Positions 10,131 through 21,745 of a stretch of 64,000 nt of DNA are shown one piece after another. How positions within the stretch are numbered: position 1 is the stretch's first letter; the number at the start of each line of letters is the position of its first letter. A model generated the notes under the pieces. The model was not told the DNA's origin. It saw nothing but the letters and a program-made list of their open reading frames with translations, and ran no database searches. The translations under genes were made by a program, and so were the position numbers. The stretch comes from Planococcus citri (taxonomy: Eukaryota; Arthropoda; Insecta; Hemiptera; Pseudococcidae), in NCBI RefSeq assembly GCF_950023065.1, contig NC_088680.1:24850559-24914558 (forward strand), written 5' to 3'.

Positions 10131-13100
10131 TTATCCGCACCACAACAATTTAGCTGAAGTACCACGGTCATAAGAAGATAATTGATGGTTTGTTATTAAT
10201 ACTAATTCACCGGTTTCATATGGAATAGGATCTCCGAACTTTTGATTGAATTTTTGTTCCTCAAAATTTATTTTGACTATCCTTTTTTCACGAATTAAAT
10301 TCATTAGCACTTGAGAATCCGTCATGTCTTCAATACGTTTATTTTCGAATTCATTTGTGTAAACTGCGTTACGTGCTAATGTATCTGCGATACAATTACC
10401 ATAATCGGTATGGCGAGCCATCACATGAAAAAATTCAACCAATTCGAATTTATCCTTATTGAGTTAAATCTCTTCAAAGAGATCTCTGTGTACAACCGGT
10501 TTATTTCTTGAATTACGCCATTGGTTATTCTTCCATCTAATGACGTCGTTAGTAATGGCTTTAATGAGATAAAGTGAATCAGAGAAAATTCTCAATTTTA
10601 AAACTTTATTAAATAGCATTATTTCTAATGCTATTTTTAATGCCATTGTTTCAGCTAAATTATTCGTGTTACTGTAGGATGGATGGTTGATTCTTCGGGA
10701 GATATTTTTAAATCCTTCGGGATGAAAACATATCCCAATTCCGGCGATAGCGTCTTCGGAACCATTTCCAGAGCAAGCCCCGTCGATAGCAATCCAAACT
10801 ACCCCATCGCTTGCGGTATAAACGTCATTAAGCAGGTCCAGTGGTTCTTTCATTAATACCTCAACGGTCGTTGAGGGAATAATGTTCTTCTTATAATTTT
10901 CACGGTGTAATTTTAATAGTATTTTATAATCTTTTACAGATTTTGTGACCGGTAATCCAATATCCAGAGTTTCAATTTGCCAAGGTTCGTATGGAACTAT
11001 ATCTATTTCATTTGGAGTACTGTTTAATTCAAGTTCCAGTTCCTTTAAATGTTGATGCCAACCATGGTGAGTATATGCCCCATCTGAATCAGTGTTTAAT
11101 TTCACTCGCATTCGTTCCCCAATCATACGCATAGTTCTTTCTACAGTATTCGATTGGGGATTATAGGCAGTACTATGGCTTAAATTGACACCATATTTGA
11201 CCAGTAATTCTTTCCATGCTTTGTTAATAAACTGAGTCGCGTTATCGGTTATTACTTTACGTAACTTCAATTTTTTCTTTTTAATTTCAGAAAGAATTTC
11301 TTCCATGGCGTTGCATACCGATCTTTGGCGGATATTCAATAGTGGTCTTAACCATACACGGCCAGTGAAGATATCCCTAATTACGATAACATACTTCGGT
11401 TCACCTGAATCATTCGCTATTGGTCCCAAAATATCAACGGAAAGTACATCCGCCATGGCATATGCATCAATGTAAGCAAATTCAATTCTTTTCTTCTCAG
11501 CATATATTTTATTAGTCTTACATTTAAGGCAAGCACTGGTTAGGAAGGGAACATATTTGCTGATGTTTGATGAATAGTATAATCGGAGAAATATTGATAT
11601 CAATTTATGTACACCGACATGACCATAAATTTCATGTAGGTAGGTCATGGTATCACAGAATAGTTCGTCAGGAAGGACCGGTACTCGGCTAGTATCCTTA
11701 AAGATATACACCAGCAAATCCTTTCCTTCTATATAATCGATTGCATATTTCCTGGATAATGCTTTCTTTGTATCTAATTCCTTCTTAGACAAATCTTTAT
11801 CAGGTGTTTTTAGATATCTAATAATGCGTACACATTTTGAGTCACGTTTTTGGATTATATTTAACCGGTTTAAATGATCAATTAATTGTTCCTTAAACCG
11901 TGTTGGAAAATCATCTTCATCTGTGACAAAGTTAGACACAGTAATGCTTGATATAGTCAATTCCGGTCTTTGTAAATCAAACCATCGCTTGTGACGTTTT
12001 TTAATATCGTACCTTAAGTCATAGCAGTTTAACAAAGTAATCCACCATGCAGCTTTTCGGTGTACTTGAGCGATGGTATAAAATTTATTAACTATTGGTA
12101 ACATATCACTTCGCACATGTATGATACGCCCGTGTAGCCATAATTGTAACTTATGAATCAATTTCGTTATCGTGTACATTTCTTTTTCAGTTAAAGTGTA
12201 AGAACGCTGGTGTTTCTTGAAGCTATGGCTTACGAACATTATGATCTCATCATTACCTTCATAATTTTGATAAAGCACACCATTCATCGCATCTTCGCTA
12301 GAATAGGTGTCTAAAAATAGATCACATCCTTTCCTCGGCGCTTTAAGTTCAAAATTATTCATATATTGTTCATAGAGTTTTTTCACTGCATTTATTTGTC
12401 TCTCACCCCATTTAAAATCTTTACCTTTTCCGACTAATTCATATAATGGGGCTGTGATTTGTTGATAGCATTTAATGAAACGCTTATATAAACTGGTTAA
12501 ACCAATTAATTCCAAAATTTCCTTTTCTTCAGTTAAAATGCACTCGCCGTCTTTATTGGTATGTTTCTTAATATATTCGGCAACCTTGCACTTTTTCTTA
12601 TCTTGTTTACAAATCAATCCTGGTTTTAAATCAAATCCCAAGTGATCGGTTTTATCTTTGAAGAAAGTAGATTTATTCGCATTTAATTTTAACCCGTATT
12701 TTCTTATTATTTTAAGGATTTCAACGAGTAATTCGAGCATTTTTTCGAATGTGTTGGTTCTGAATAGCAAATCATCAACATATTTGGTTAGCCCTTCCTT
12801 ATCTGGTATAATGGCATTAATTAAGTTGACGAAATAAGCTGAGGAAATCTTTAATCCATAGGGTAACCGGATGAATTGATATACGCGTCCATCTACTTGG
12901 AAGGCGCAATATTTTCGAAATTGGTCTTCGAGAACAAGTTGCCAAAAACCTGCTACGAAATCTAACGTAGAAAAGAATTTGGCATCTGCGTCCTCTGTGA
13001 TGATTCGATCTAATAAACCAGCTTCATTATAATTATTTTCCAATATAGGATTTAAGTCAACCGGATTCAGGCACACCCGAATTTCACCGTTTTTCTTTTC

Positions 13101-15782
13101 ATTAACGACTATTGGGTTGATATATATAGAATTTGACGGTTCTATAACACCAGTTGCTAACATGACCTGTAATTCAACACGTAATTTATCCATTAATTTT
13201 TTAGATGGGTTAAATTTTGCCCCACGATAGCGTATAGTGCTCATGGGTATGTTAAATATTAATGGTACTTTATCACCGGTATATTTTCCAGGAAATTTGC
13301 TGAAAACGTCTTTGAAAGGTTCCAGTACTTGAAAGGCATGGTCTGCTTGTTGCTGGGTCATTCTACCAGAACTAACGGCTTCTTGAAGATCATCTTGTAA
13401 TCGCCGTACAAATATTTCAGGACCATCGTCAACAATTCCTTTCGGTAACTCCCTGTATTTACGTGCTATATTTGTCTGGTTTAATATAGGTATTATTTTT
13501 TCATCATCTTCTAATACAGATACTGCTCGTTTAATGTTTATTTTCTTTTCATACTCAGGTGGAGATAAAAATGGAATAGTTTCAATGTCATGTTCTTTGG
13601 ATGGTTGACAAGTAGCATACAATTCGTCAAATTCGAGTCGAATCCCCAGAGGACGCATACTCTGAGCTCCTACGATGAAAACGTGACTGCAACCTTTTAA
13701 CACAAGAAAAGGTATTTTTAATTCATGTTTACCGAAATTGATCGTGGGTACAATAACAAAATCGGCAGTTTCAACTTCCTCGTCGTTCGCCATTCGACAG
13801 ACCATCGGTTGGTCTAATTTAATATAGCTAGTTTTTTCAGAATAATTGTTTATCAAGTCATAAGCGGTTTCCTCAGACATGACATTAGGTACTGCTCCTG
13901 AATCTAATTGTGCATAAAAATTGTCACCTCTAATTTTTAATGAGACTACGCAGGTGATCATATCGGCTTTTGTTTTAGCAAATTGATTCAGTAGCATCGG
14001 TTCAGCCTCATTGAGTTTTATCTCGGTTAGCTCTTTTACCTTCTCGCGTAACAGTTCCGATATATTTTCCTTATTTGCAACCGGTGTATCTCTGGATAAA
14101 TTAATTTTATTCAAAGTGATTTGATCGCAAGTTTCAGTTGACCAAAAAGTTTGGGGAAAAGGTTCCTTTGTAGAGGTCATTGCATAGCTCCGATCGAATG
14201 GAACTCCCTCAATGTTGACCTTTATTTTCTCTCTCTTTTTCCACCGGTACTTATTGTCCTGAGTAATTAGATGCATGTAGATTGAAATGTTGCTACGATA
14301 TTTTTCACTAGGATAGTATACCTCGCCTAGAGTTGACTTTACGAACCTATGAGTTAAGGGCACTACATTATATTCTAAATCTTCTGCAATAACGGTTTCG
14401 CCTTGTATAAAAGGATGTTTTTTCGTAAAGGCAAATAATAAAGCCGGCTCCATAACTAATAATACATCGCGGTGTTTAGCGATGTGTTCGTATATCTGTC
14501 GGTAAGTATTCCATTTGGTAAACGTGACCGGTATGTAATTTTCTTTATTCGGTTTGACTAATGGAAACAAGAGGATTATATTATTCATTCCCTTATTAAT
14601 TAATTCTACAATGATGTCATCCACTTGTTGATAAATATCGGTATATTTTTTATTCATTTTATTCAATTCATGTTGTCCACATGATACTACAACATGAGGT
14701 CTCTTTAGTGGAGCATTCCTAATTTTATTTAAAATTTGTTTTAGATCGTCAGACTCAGAAAGGCAGTAGTTATGTTCCTGTTTTCTGTCCGGTAAGATGT
14801 TATATAAATAACTTGCTAGTGAATCTCCAACGATGTCATAATTATGTAGAGGTACTTCCGACTTCATACCAATAAACTCATCCTCAGCATCGATTTTAAG
14901 TACATTTACGTTCATAACTCGTTCATTTAATAATTCCAATTTATCAATAATTAAGCCGGTTTTGTCAATGTTTTTATCTGGTTTGGTTTCAGAGTCATCT
15001 GGATAATCATGACGTTGTGGACCAAAATCATATGGCTCTAGAATTGGAAATCCTTGATCGTTTACTAGAATTTTGTCACGATCAGTAATTCTACGGTCCG
15101 GCATGTTTATTTCGTTTTCAATGCGCTCGATAACCTGATTTTTAACCTTTTTGGATGGGTAATAACTCGTTCGACTGTTGGTGAGATAAAATTTGTCCAG
15201 ATTAGGTTTGATGTTGCCATACTCATCTTGTGCCACTATTCTACGATCTTCTCTGAACGGGTGGTTGATGAGTTGGGTAAAAAACAATGCTGGTTCTACA
15301 ACAAATTTTACTTTTCATTGTTCAGCAACGTATTGATAAATTCTACGATAAACATGCCATTTGTCAACGTGCACCGGTGAATTATAATTACCTAGTGGTT
15401 TGACCAGTGGGAATAAAATAATAATATCTTGAAATCCCTTATTGATTAAAGTGACAACCATTTTATCAACTAGAGCATATATGTCGATATAATTTTTATT
15501 AGAATGGTTCAATTCATATTGACCAAATGAAACGATAGCATGTTTTTTACTATAATTAGTCATGTTGACTCCGTTTATCAGAAATGGTATATTAATATTT
15601 TCCCTTATGGCAAAGCGTGGGTTTTCAACATAGTTAGGTGATAGAGTTAAGAGATAATAGGCTAGAGAATCGCCTATTAATTCGTATTCGTCTATTTTAA
15701 TTTTATTATCTATCTTCACTGAATTTAAAGTAAAGGAACCTCCGGAGCGTTCATATTTGTAGCTTCGGAGGTCTGTTGCAAG
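10131..15782 (-). pseudogene. pol: Pol polyprotein: SGNH x2, protease, RT, RNase H, integrase, second RNase H
   Basis: The frame is entered by -1 shift at 15782 and is broken by TGA 15315-15317 and TAA 10464-10466; both continue in the same frame. The visible order is: SGNH domain 1 (15315-15719); SGNH domain 2 (GDS near 14825); protease with DSG near 13905; Ty3-type RT with YVDD near 12780; RNase H (FLDTYSSEDAM near 12320); and an integrase HHCC finger (GHVGVHK to CLKCKTNK, 11500-11650) with its D, D, E core (VDILGP, ITDNATQF, TVERTM, D-x34-E). Next comes a second, cellular or archaeal-type RNase HI (IDGACSGNG, an AET glutamate, FSDS, then HTDYGNCIAD after the stop). A short tail (GELVLI to SAKLLW) resembles the integrase C-terminal fold. 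A further frameshift near 10135 is possible, because a GPY/F-like continuation is open in another frame. Confidence 0.85.
15315..15719 (-). CDS. SGNH-hydrolase-like domain, first of two tandem copies in pol
   Basis: This segment of the pol frame carries ELIGDSLAYYL (block I with the serine), a strand-turn AIVSFGQYEL (position of block III, with GQ instead of GxN) and IIILFPLVKP. The downstream pol segment repeats the pattern as DIVGDSLASYL, VVVSCGQHEL and IILLFPLVKP, so the domain is duplicated in tandem with clear divergence. The TGA at 15315-15317 falls inside domain 1, and its C-terminal part (EPALFF, then a proline/arginine-rich stretch) continues in frame after it. The retained GDS serine suggests an ancestral esterase or acyl-hydrolase; activity is unproven. 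An SGNH domain between Gag and protease is not part of the standard Ty3/gypsy layout. Confidence 0.75.
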   Translation of the reverse strand: MKIDNKIKIDEYELIGDSLAYYLLTLSPNYVENPRFAIRENINIPFLINGVNMTNYSKKHAIVSFGQYELNHSNKNYIDIYALVDKMVVTLINKGFQDIIILFPLVKPLGNYNSPVHVDKWHVYRRIYQYVAEQ

Positions 15783-18379
15783 TTTTTTTGCTGCTCTTCA
15801 TAATCATGGTCAATATTTGATAAAAATTGTTCCAACGAAGGTGATTCTTCGTTCATGAAGGAATGAAGGTGCAGTAAGCTATTGGTAGTAATAGGTTGAT
15901 TACTATTAGTATTTGGGCGTGCATTTGTTCCTAAACCGGTTGCATTATTAGTTCCACTAGTAGTTTGAACTGGACTATTTCTGCCATAACCTCCACGGTT
16001 ATTTGGGTACCGCTGTCCACCAGTGTTCGTAAAAGGACCGGTATTTGGTTTAGTTGTTTGTACATTTGTTGCAAACATGGGATTTTGGGGTACACGGTAA
16101 GGTGATTTACCATATTGTTCGAATTCGGTCAACCTCTTTAGTTTATCCCTAAATATCTCGCATGACATTGTGTAACTACTTAATTGTTCCATAATATCTG
16201 TTGGGACTCTTTCAAAAATTAAATTAATCAAAGTCTGATCTAAAGTATCGGTATCAGCTAAAATATCGTACCACCTCAAAAATTCAGAACACATATCTGC
16301 CGAAGAGGTATTATCAATTCTCAGATTAAGGAAATGTTTCCGCACCATTTCTTGTTTGGCAGGACTCCACATGTATCTTATAAAAGATTCTCAAAATGGG
16401 TAATAACCTTTCTCTTTTTTGGCATTATTTTTCCAATGCTGTGCTTCTTTACAGATAATTGCGGTTTCGAGCATTTCTCGATATTGTTGTTCATTAGCAC
16501 TATATCGTTTCATAACTTCTTCGAATCTTTCGATAAAAGCTAATACCTCAAATTTATCTTCATCTTTAAAATACAGATTATGATCGTTTAAGTGTTTAGG
16601 CTTAATTTTTTGGTGTCCATGACCGAATTCAATTTTATAATTTAATAATCTTTTTCGATTTGGGGATATGGGTAATATGTCATTAAATGTTTGATGTGGC
16701 GCAAATGTACCTTGACCGGTGATACTGTTAGTGAGAATAGGTCCGGTTTGAGAATGAGTACCCACAAAATTAGTATTATTCAATATTTGACCGGATTGAG
16801 TCTGTGTACCGGATACATTGGTGTCCTGAGGTACATGTCCGTGTTGAACAGGAGCACTCGTTGAGTTTGTATTAGGAACAAATCCGGTCAGAATAGGATC
16901 TCCTGTGGTATTCGTATTGGGGTTAAATCCTGTTGTAATGGGGGGCCCGGATTGAGGTGCCCCATGAGATTGTGTGGCACCAGTTCCTCGATTAATATAA
17001 TTCTCATTTAGAAATCGAAGAAGTGCTTGGGACCATCTTTTAATTTGCTGCAACTCAGCAGAATTGCTTAGAGTGACAGTCACATTTTGATAAATATCAT
17101 TGTCCATTTTATTTATCATTTGAATGAGTCCTTCAACGTCTTTATTATTTTTAGAAAAATATTTATTTAGGGTTTTTCTAGTTTGTATATCTAATGAACC
17201 CATTTTTGTTTCAAAGAATCTGTCTATTTCATTGGTAGCTAATTTCCGATCATTAATTGAACTTTTAACGAAATTTAACATATCATTCCTTGTTGTCGAC
17301 AATTCTTTTTCCAGACCAACGACTCGCGGACCCATCCCCTTGAGGACGTCGCTTATTATTCCAATTACTTCACACACCTCTTTGAATTTTTCAATCGATA
17401 TGAGTGGTTCCTCCCCGACAGTAGGTACTGCTGATGGCATTTCTTTGTTGGAGAAAGGTAATTCATGTTGGAGCGCTACTAAGTCATGCGTGTAAGCATC
17501 CAATTCGAATGATAAAGCATTCATGTGTCCGCTAAGTGTTTCAAAAGTGGCAGGACGTGCTGCAACGCTTTGTCCTAAGTTTTGATTTGTGACTTGGGCA
17601 ACTGTGGGTTGAGGTGGTGGATTTTGGCCCGCGGTACTGGTGGAAGGATTTGCACCAGGCTGTGGGTTTTCAGCCGTTGCTCCATATTGTTCAAACGGAA
17701 ATGGGATACGACGAGGACCGGTTTTATTAGTTCCAGTTGGTGTAGTTTCTGGAGGAGGTTGGTCAGGATTAAATGCTGGAATATAATTCGTATTATCTAG
17801 AAAATGATCCCATGCCGGAGTAGGTTCATCGTAAATGAACATAGGCTCATCGAAATCTTTAATTGGGGAAAAATGCGGTTGATTAGAAGGGCCAGCCGGT
17901 GGCATTGATTGACGCACTGTTGAGCTTGCAAAAAATTGATTCGGTTGACTTCCTTGTTGTTGGGGGGAAGAAGTTCGTGCTCCCGGATTCTCAACATTAT
18001 TCCCCGCTTGGTTTTCAATTGGGTTGGCAAAGGTTACGGTGGGATTCATAGTATTTTGAATATTTGTTCCAGCAGTATTTCCGGTTTTATTCTGTTTAGC
18101 TTTTTCTCGTGCATCATGATATCGGAGTAAATCCGCCAAATATTTATTTGAAGGATGGGGGTTCGTTGCTAATACCGGGTGATTCGGAGGAGCATTTTCC
18201 CTGGCATATTGGCGAGTCATTATTCGGCTAACGTCAGCTTGGGAGACGGATGCCCCACAAGGTTGTGCTTCTGGGAATTGTTCGTAATAATATTGTTTGG
18301 TAGCCGGGTCAAATTTCGGAACACCTTGGTCGCGTTGACCATGGCCTTGACCGCTACCACCAGCACTAGGTTGACTCAT
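15725..18379 (-). pseudogene. gag: Gag polyprotein with one in-frame TGA
   Basis: The frame starts at ATG 18379 and runs to TAA 15725-15727, interrupted once by TGA at 16391-16393 (884 codons in total). The N-terminal half is disordered and rich in Pro, Gln and Asn. Residues about 330-470 are predicted coiled coil, and residues about 480-590 carry imperfect 20-residue repeats around PNTN. A capsid-like helical region (FIERFEEVMKRY and, after the stop, MVRKHFLNLRI with LINLIFERVP) spans the TGA. No CCHC zinc knuckle is present; a Gly/Arg/Asn-rich basic stretch (NNRGGYGRN) takes its place near the end. It forms the virus-like particle in related elements. The stop is most simply decay, although suppression cannot be excluded. 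Confidence 0.8.
15738..15788 (-). promoter_or_regulatory. -1 ribosomal frameshift signal between gag and pol
   Basis: In the gag frame the mRNA reads CAA AAA AAC, giving the slippery heptamer A_AAA_AAC at 15788-15782. After a 9-nt spacer comes a hairpin: ACCTCCG (15772-15766) pairs perfectly with CGGAGGT (15744-15738), followed inward by an A.C mismatch and an AGC/GCT helix with a 13-nt loop. A -1 slip moves reading from the gag phase to exactly the pol phase, which has been open since the last stop near 15797. Gag itself ends at TAA 15727-15725. Confidence 0.85.
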
Positions 18380-19653
18380 TTTAAGGTTATTTTAATAATG
18401 GCGTTATTAAGCCACTGTATTAATAAACCGGTAAAAAATAAAAAGAATGTTTGAAATAATGATCAATCACTTTAAATTAGCACAATTAAGAAAACTAAAA
18501 CTTCACTTCAATAAATGGAATGCAAAGTGCATAACCATGCGTAAAAAGGTTTTCCACAAAATATAGTAATAGTAAATGAACTTAACGGGAACGAACTATC
18601 ACACGCGCGAAGCATAAAACATAATGATTAGCAAGTACATCTTTCGAGTCTTCGATGGTACCAGATTCTTGTAGGTGGGTGTGGCTATAATAATCAATAC
18701 GAGCCGCAGTTTCGGATAGTAAATGGTTTAACCTTGAATATATGACCGGTTTATTTTCAGAATGATGAAATAACCCTAGACTTCATCATGCGATGATGCT
18801 TAACGAGCTCAAGAATTACATATAAACCTGCAAGTTTTGGTTTGAAACTTGCTTGGAATTCGTCTGACTGATAAATTATCAGAGAACTCCAATATGTATT
18901 TATTCTTGTACTATCTCGTTATTTTTTCATGCCCCAGCTTTGCCAAGGTCATTTATCGGTAATATTCTTTCGCTGACTCAATAGCTAGGCTATTTTCACG
19001 TTTTTTAAACACATTTTAAATATTTATTGAGGAATGAAATTCGAGTTTCCTTCTCAATCACATAATGCAAGGAAATATAAATAGGTATATCCAATTGAAT
19101 TTGACTTGGAGACATTAATGAACAAAAGGATAAAGAAAAATGAACACCAAGAAATATACAATTTTTGGATTGTCTTAGACCAACAAATTTTACCAGATTT
19201 CCGAGGAGATATGAGAAAATTTTTGGACCGACATATTACATAGGAAATAAGTATGCATGAGAAATATATGAGAAAAGACTTATAATTAAGTGGTAAATAC
19301 CAATAGTTTTGGGAAGCAGACACTCTGCGAATAGGGGGGACGAGGGAGCACGCTCCGAAGCATTGTATCCGCCGTAAATGAACAAAATGAAACAAAAACG
19401 AATACAACAAGTTTTGCTGCGTAATTAAAATAAACAATAAAAAAGTTGCAGACTTAAATATCGAAATCTACAGAAAATAAATAAAAACAATGCTGCAGAT
19501 ATCCTACCATGATGTATCCGTCGGAACGAATACACCAGAAATTGCTGCGTATTAAAACAAAAGAAAAAAGTTGCAGACTTACAGACTTTTTTAAAAAAAT
19601 AGGAGTTGAGGAATACTGAAAGAAAATTTCGCGTCCGAAATTATCCAGTCTAT
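18380..19653 (-). other. Long 5' leader of the gypsy-like element, with internal repeat
   Basis: About 1.27 kb separates the primer site from the gag ATG. It contains a degenerate direct repeat of about 130 bp: phrases TGTATCCG, a cGAATACA-like piece, TTGCTGCGTA and AAAGTTGCAGACTTA recur in the same order at about 19366-19456 and 19510-19582. Two ACCGGT hexamers (18427, 18745) lie here. No gene is seen. Confidence 0.5.
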
Positions 19654-19669
19654 CCTGGCAGGGTCGCCA
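19654..19669 (-). promoter_or_regulatory. Primer-binding site, probably for tRNA-Arg
   Basis: On the minus strand the sequence is TGGCGACCCTGCCAGG. Its complement ends in GTCGCCA like the 3' end of insect tRNA-Arg species, the primer type used by several insect LTR elements. One base (19670) separates it from the CA end of an LTR (TGAAGCG on the plus strand at 19671). The exact tRNA match cannot be checked here. Confidence 0.65.
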
Positions 19670-19670
19670 A

Positions 19671-20640
19671 TGAAGCGTGCCGAAAATTCCTTTTCATGCA
19701 ACGCATCATCCCAAGAACCAAAAAAAAATAATGAAACCCCTGGGAAATGACCTAGCTAATTAAAGCACACCCACGTCTGGCGATTTACCGCCTCGCCATG
19801 GGTTATTCGGACATAATAAATAAAAATGAAAAAATAAAGCATAGAATCCTGGACCTAATTCAAATTAAAATGTTGAGTCTGAATGGATCAATATCCGCAT
19901 GGCGTAATATTGATCATGAAATGAATGTATCTCGAAGATTTACCATAAAGACTCATACATAGAAATAATGTATCCGGAAAAATAATTAAAATCAGGGTCT
20001 TTCACCATTAAATAATTAAAATCGGAGACGAAAAATAGGTATACCAAGAATAATATGAAGGGATAAAAGGGCACCCCTAACCCATCGAACTTGAAGAAAG
20101 TAACAAGCACACTACTTTGAGACTTTTATTGAGCAACAAAAATGAAAACAAAGATAAAGAAAATCGTGCAGCTTATAATTAAATAAAAAAAAAATCAAAT
20201 TGCATACCTTGGTCAGAGAAATCAATCGAAAGAGGTGGCAGCTACCCTATAACGACCGGATGAATTTATTTCACCTATTCTCGAAGAATAAAAACAGAAA
20301 ATAAGACGATGGAAGGAAAAGAGATAGTGTGTTTGTGGATAATTAAAAGTTTAGTTTTAATTATGATGTTGAATAAATGAATTGTCTCATCTGAGATTCG
20401 TGTAACGTGTATGATATTTCATGATAATTAACACCGGTTCAACTTTTCACTACATCGAATGAGCAGGCCGAGGTGCTCGGACCTACTGAAGATTCATGCA
20501 AAAGTTTCGACCGTAGGAAGCTTAGATAAAAGTTCCTCGAAACGCCGCTAGTCGTACTCTAGATTAGTAATATAACCGGTACAATTCTAATATGGCCGGT
20601 GCAATGATAATAATTAATATCGAGAATGTTATAGGTAGGA
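19671..20640 (-). repeat. Probable 5' LTR of the gypsy-like element (outer edge uncertain)
   Basis: The inner edge is set by the primer site. The outer edge is a guess at about 20.6 kb, based on AT-rich non-coding sequence and two more ACCGGT hexamers (20433, 20575) before FAS-like sequence begins at 20888. No matching 3' LTR was found, so length and boundaries are unverified. Confidence 0.4.
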
Positions 20641-20887
20641 GGCAAAATAAATGAGTTTTCGTTTAAGGAAATATTTACCCAGCAAATGATGTGAGGAAAG
20701 AGGGAAAAACCTCCCACTACAATTTTATGAACCTCTATAGGATTTATAAAGTGCTAAAGGAAAGGAAAAATGAAAACAGAAACTATTATCGTTATGAAAT
20801 ACGTAGGTACCTACTTAATTATAAATCTGAATATTCTCTGGGCTATAAAATGTTAGTAATTGTGTATATTGCTAGATAATAACTTGC

Positions 20888-21745
20888 CTCTGCCAAGCTA
20901 AACGTTTCATTCAAAGGTAAACCGTTTACAATTTTGACGCATCTTATCAAAACGCAGGATGAATTCAAGGAAACAGGAGATATTTCGTAATTATGTACCG
21001 CTTTTATTATATTAAATAGCTTGTCTAAAAATCGATGCATAAGAGTTTCATTTTCTATCATGCTTGAAAACATCGACGAAGTTATTTTCTTTTTGAATTC
21101 CCAGTCAACGGATTTTTCTATATTTTTGGAATACTAAGTAATGAAAAAAGAAATCCATCTAGAATTATTATTTCAATTCGTAGTGTTGCAAAAATAAATT
21201 CACAAAATTCAAGGCTTACCTTTTCTTTGGATAGTTTTGGTAGGAATGTTTGTAAGAATATGAAGCAAATTCGATTCTGTATTTCATCATCTTCCAAGGG
21301 GATATTTTCTTCTATTTTATCTCTGTTCAGAACTAGCATTTTGATCGCCTTAGGAGAACCATCGATTAGCCAAATATGTCCTTTCCTTCCTCGATTTTCT
21401 AATATTTTGGCTGTTTCTACGGCGATCAATGCGCCCAAACTGTAGCCGATGAAATGAAACTCTTGTTCGGGACGAAGTTTTTCCAAAATGAACTGAAAAA
21501 TTTGATTTTTTTTATTGGTGTGCAAAACTTTTGTGAAGTTTGAAATGTGAATTTTTAATTGTGCCATCACAAAATACGATATTTATTTTTAGAAAAATGC
21601 TACTTACAGATGAAAAATATTCGCACATAGATTGAATAACATTTTGTCTTTCATTAGTTTCAAAATAATATTGGAAACATAGCACTTGGATATGTAAATT
21701 TTTAGCTAGTGATTCCATAGCTAGAGCTAACCCTGCAATCGAGGT
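20888..21745 (-). pseudogene. FAS copy B: thioesterase exons
   Basis: Exons lie at about 21605-21745 (LAMESLAKNLHIQVLCFQYY), about 21190-21515 and 20888-21133. The middle exon holds the alpha/beta-hydrolase nucleophile motif GYSLGA and the WLIDGSP aspartate region. The last (YSKNIEKSVDWE at its start) matches the penultimate exon of copy A. The thioesterase would release the fatty acid from ACP. The catalytic-histidine exon that closes copy A (46205-46321) has no counterpart here. Confidence 0.75.

Larger units (their letters stand above)
10131..19670 (-). mobile_element. Ty3/gypsy-like LTR retrotransposon with SGNH domains and two RNase H domains
   Basis: Read on the minus strand, the order is primer-binding site (19654-19669), a 1.3-kb leader, gag (15725-18379), a -1 frameshift signal (15738-15788) and pol down to 10131. 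Pol encodes two tandem SGNH-like domains, aspartic protease, RT, RNase H, integrase and a second RNase H. Only three in-frame stops interrupt about 8 kb of frame (16391-16393, 15315-15317, 10464-10466), so the copy decayed recently. The LTR edge is visible at 19671, but neither the far LTR boundary nor a 3' LTR could be located. The hexamer ACCGGT is strongly enriched inside it. The insertion lies just downstream of the last recognisable exon of FAS copy B and may have displaced that gene's terminal exon. Confidence 0.85.

Noticed and set aside
10209..17722. ACCGGT excess explained by a favoured dipeptide
   Set aside because: The sites are spread over all three codon phases and also occur in the non-coding leader.
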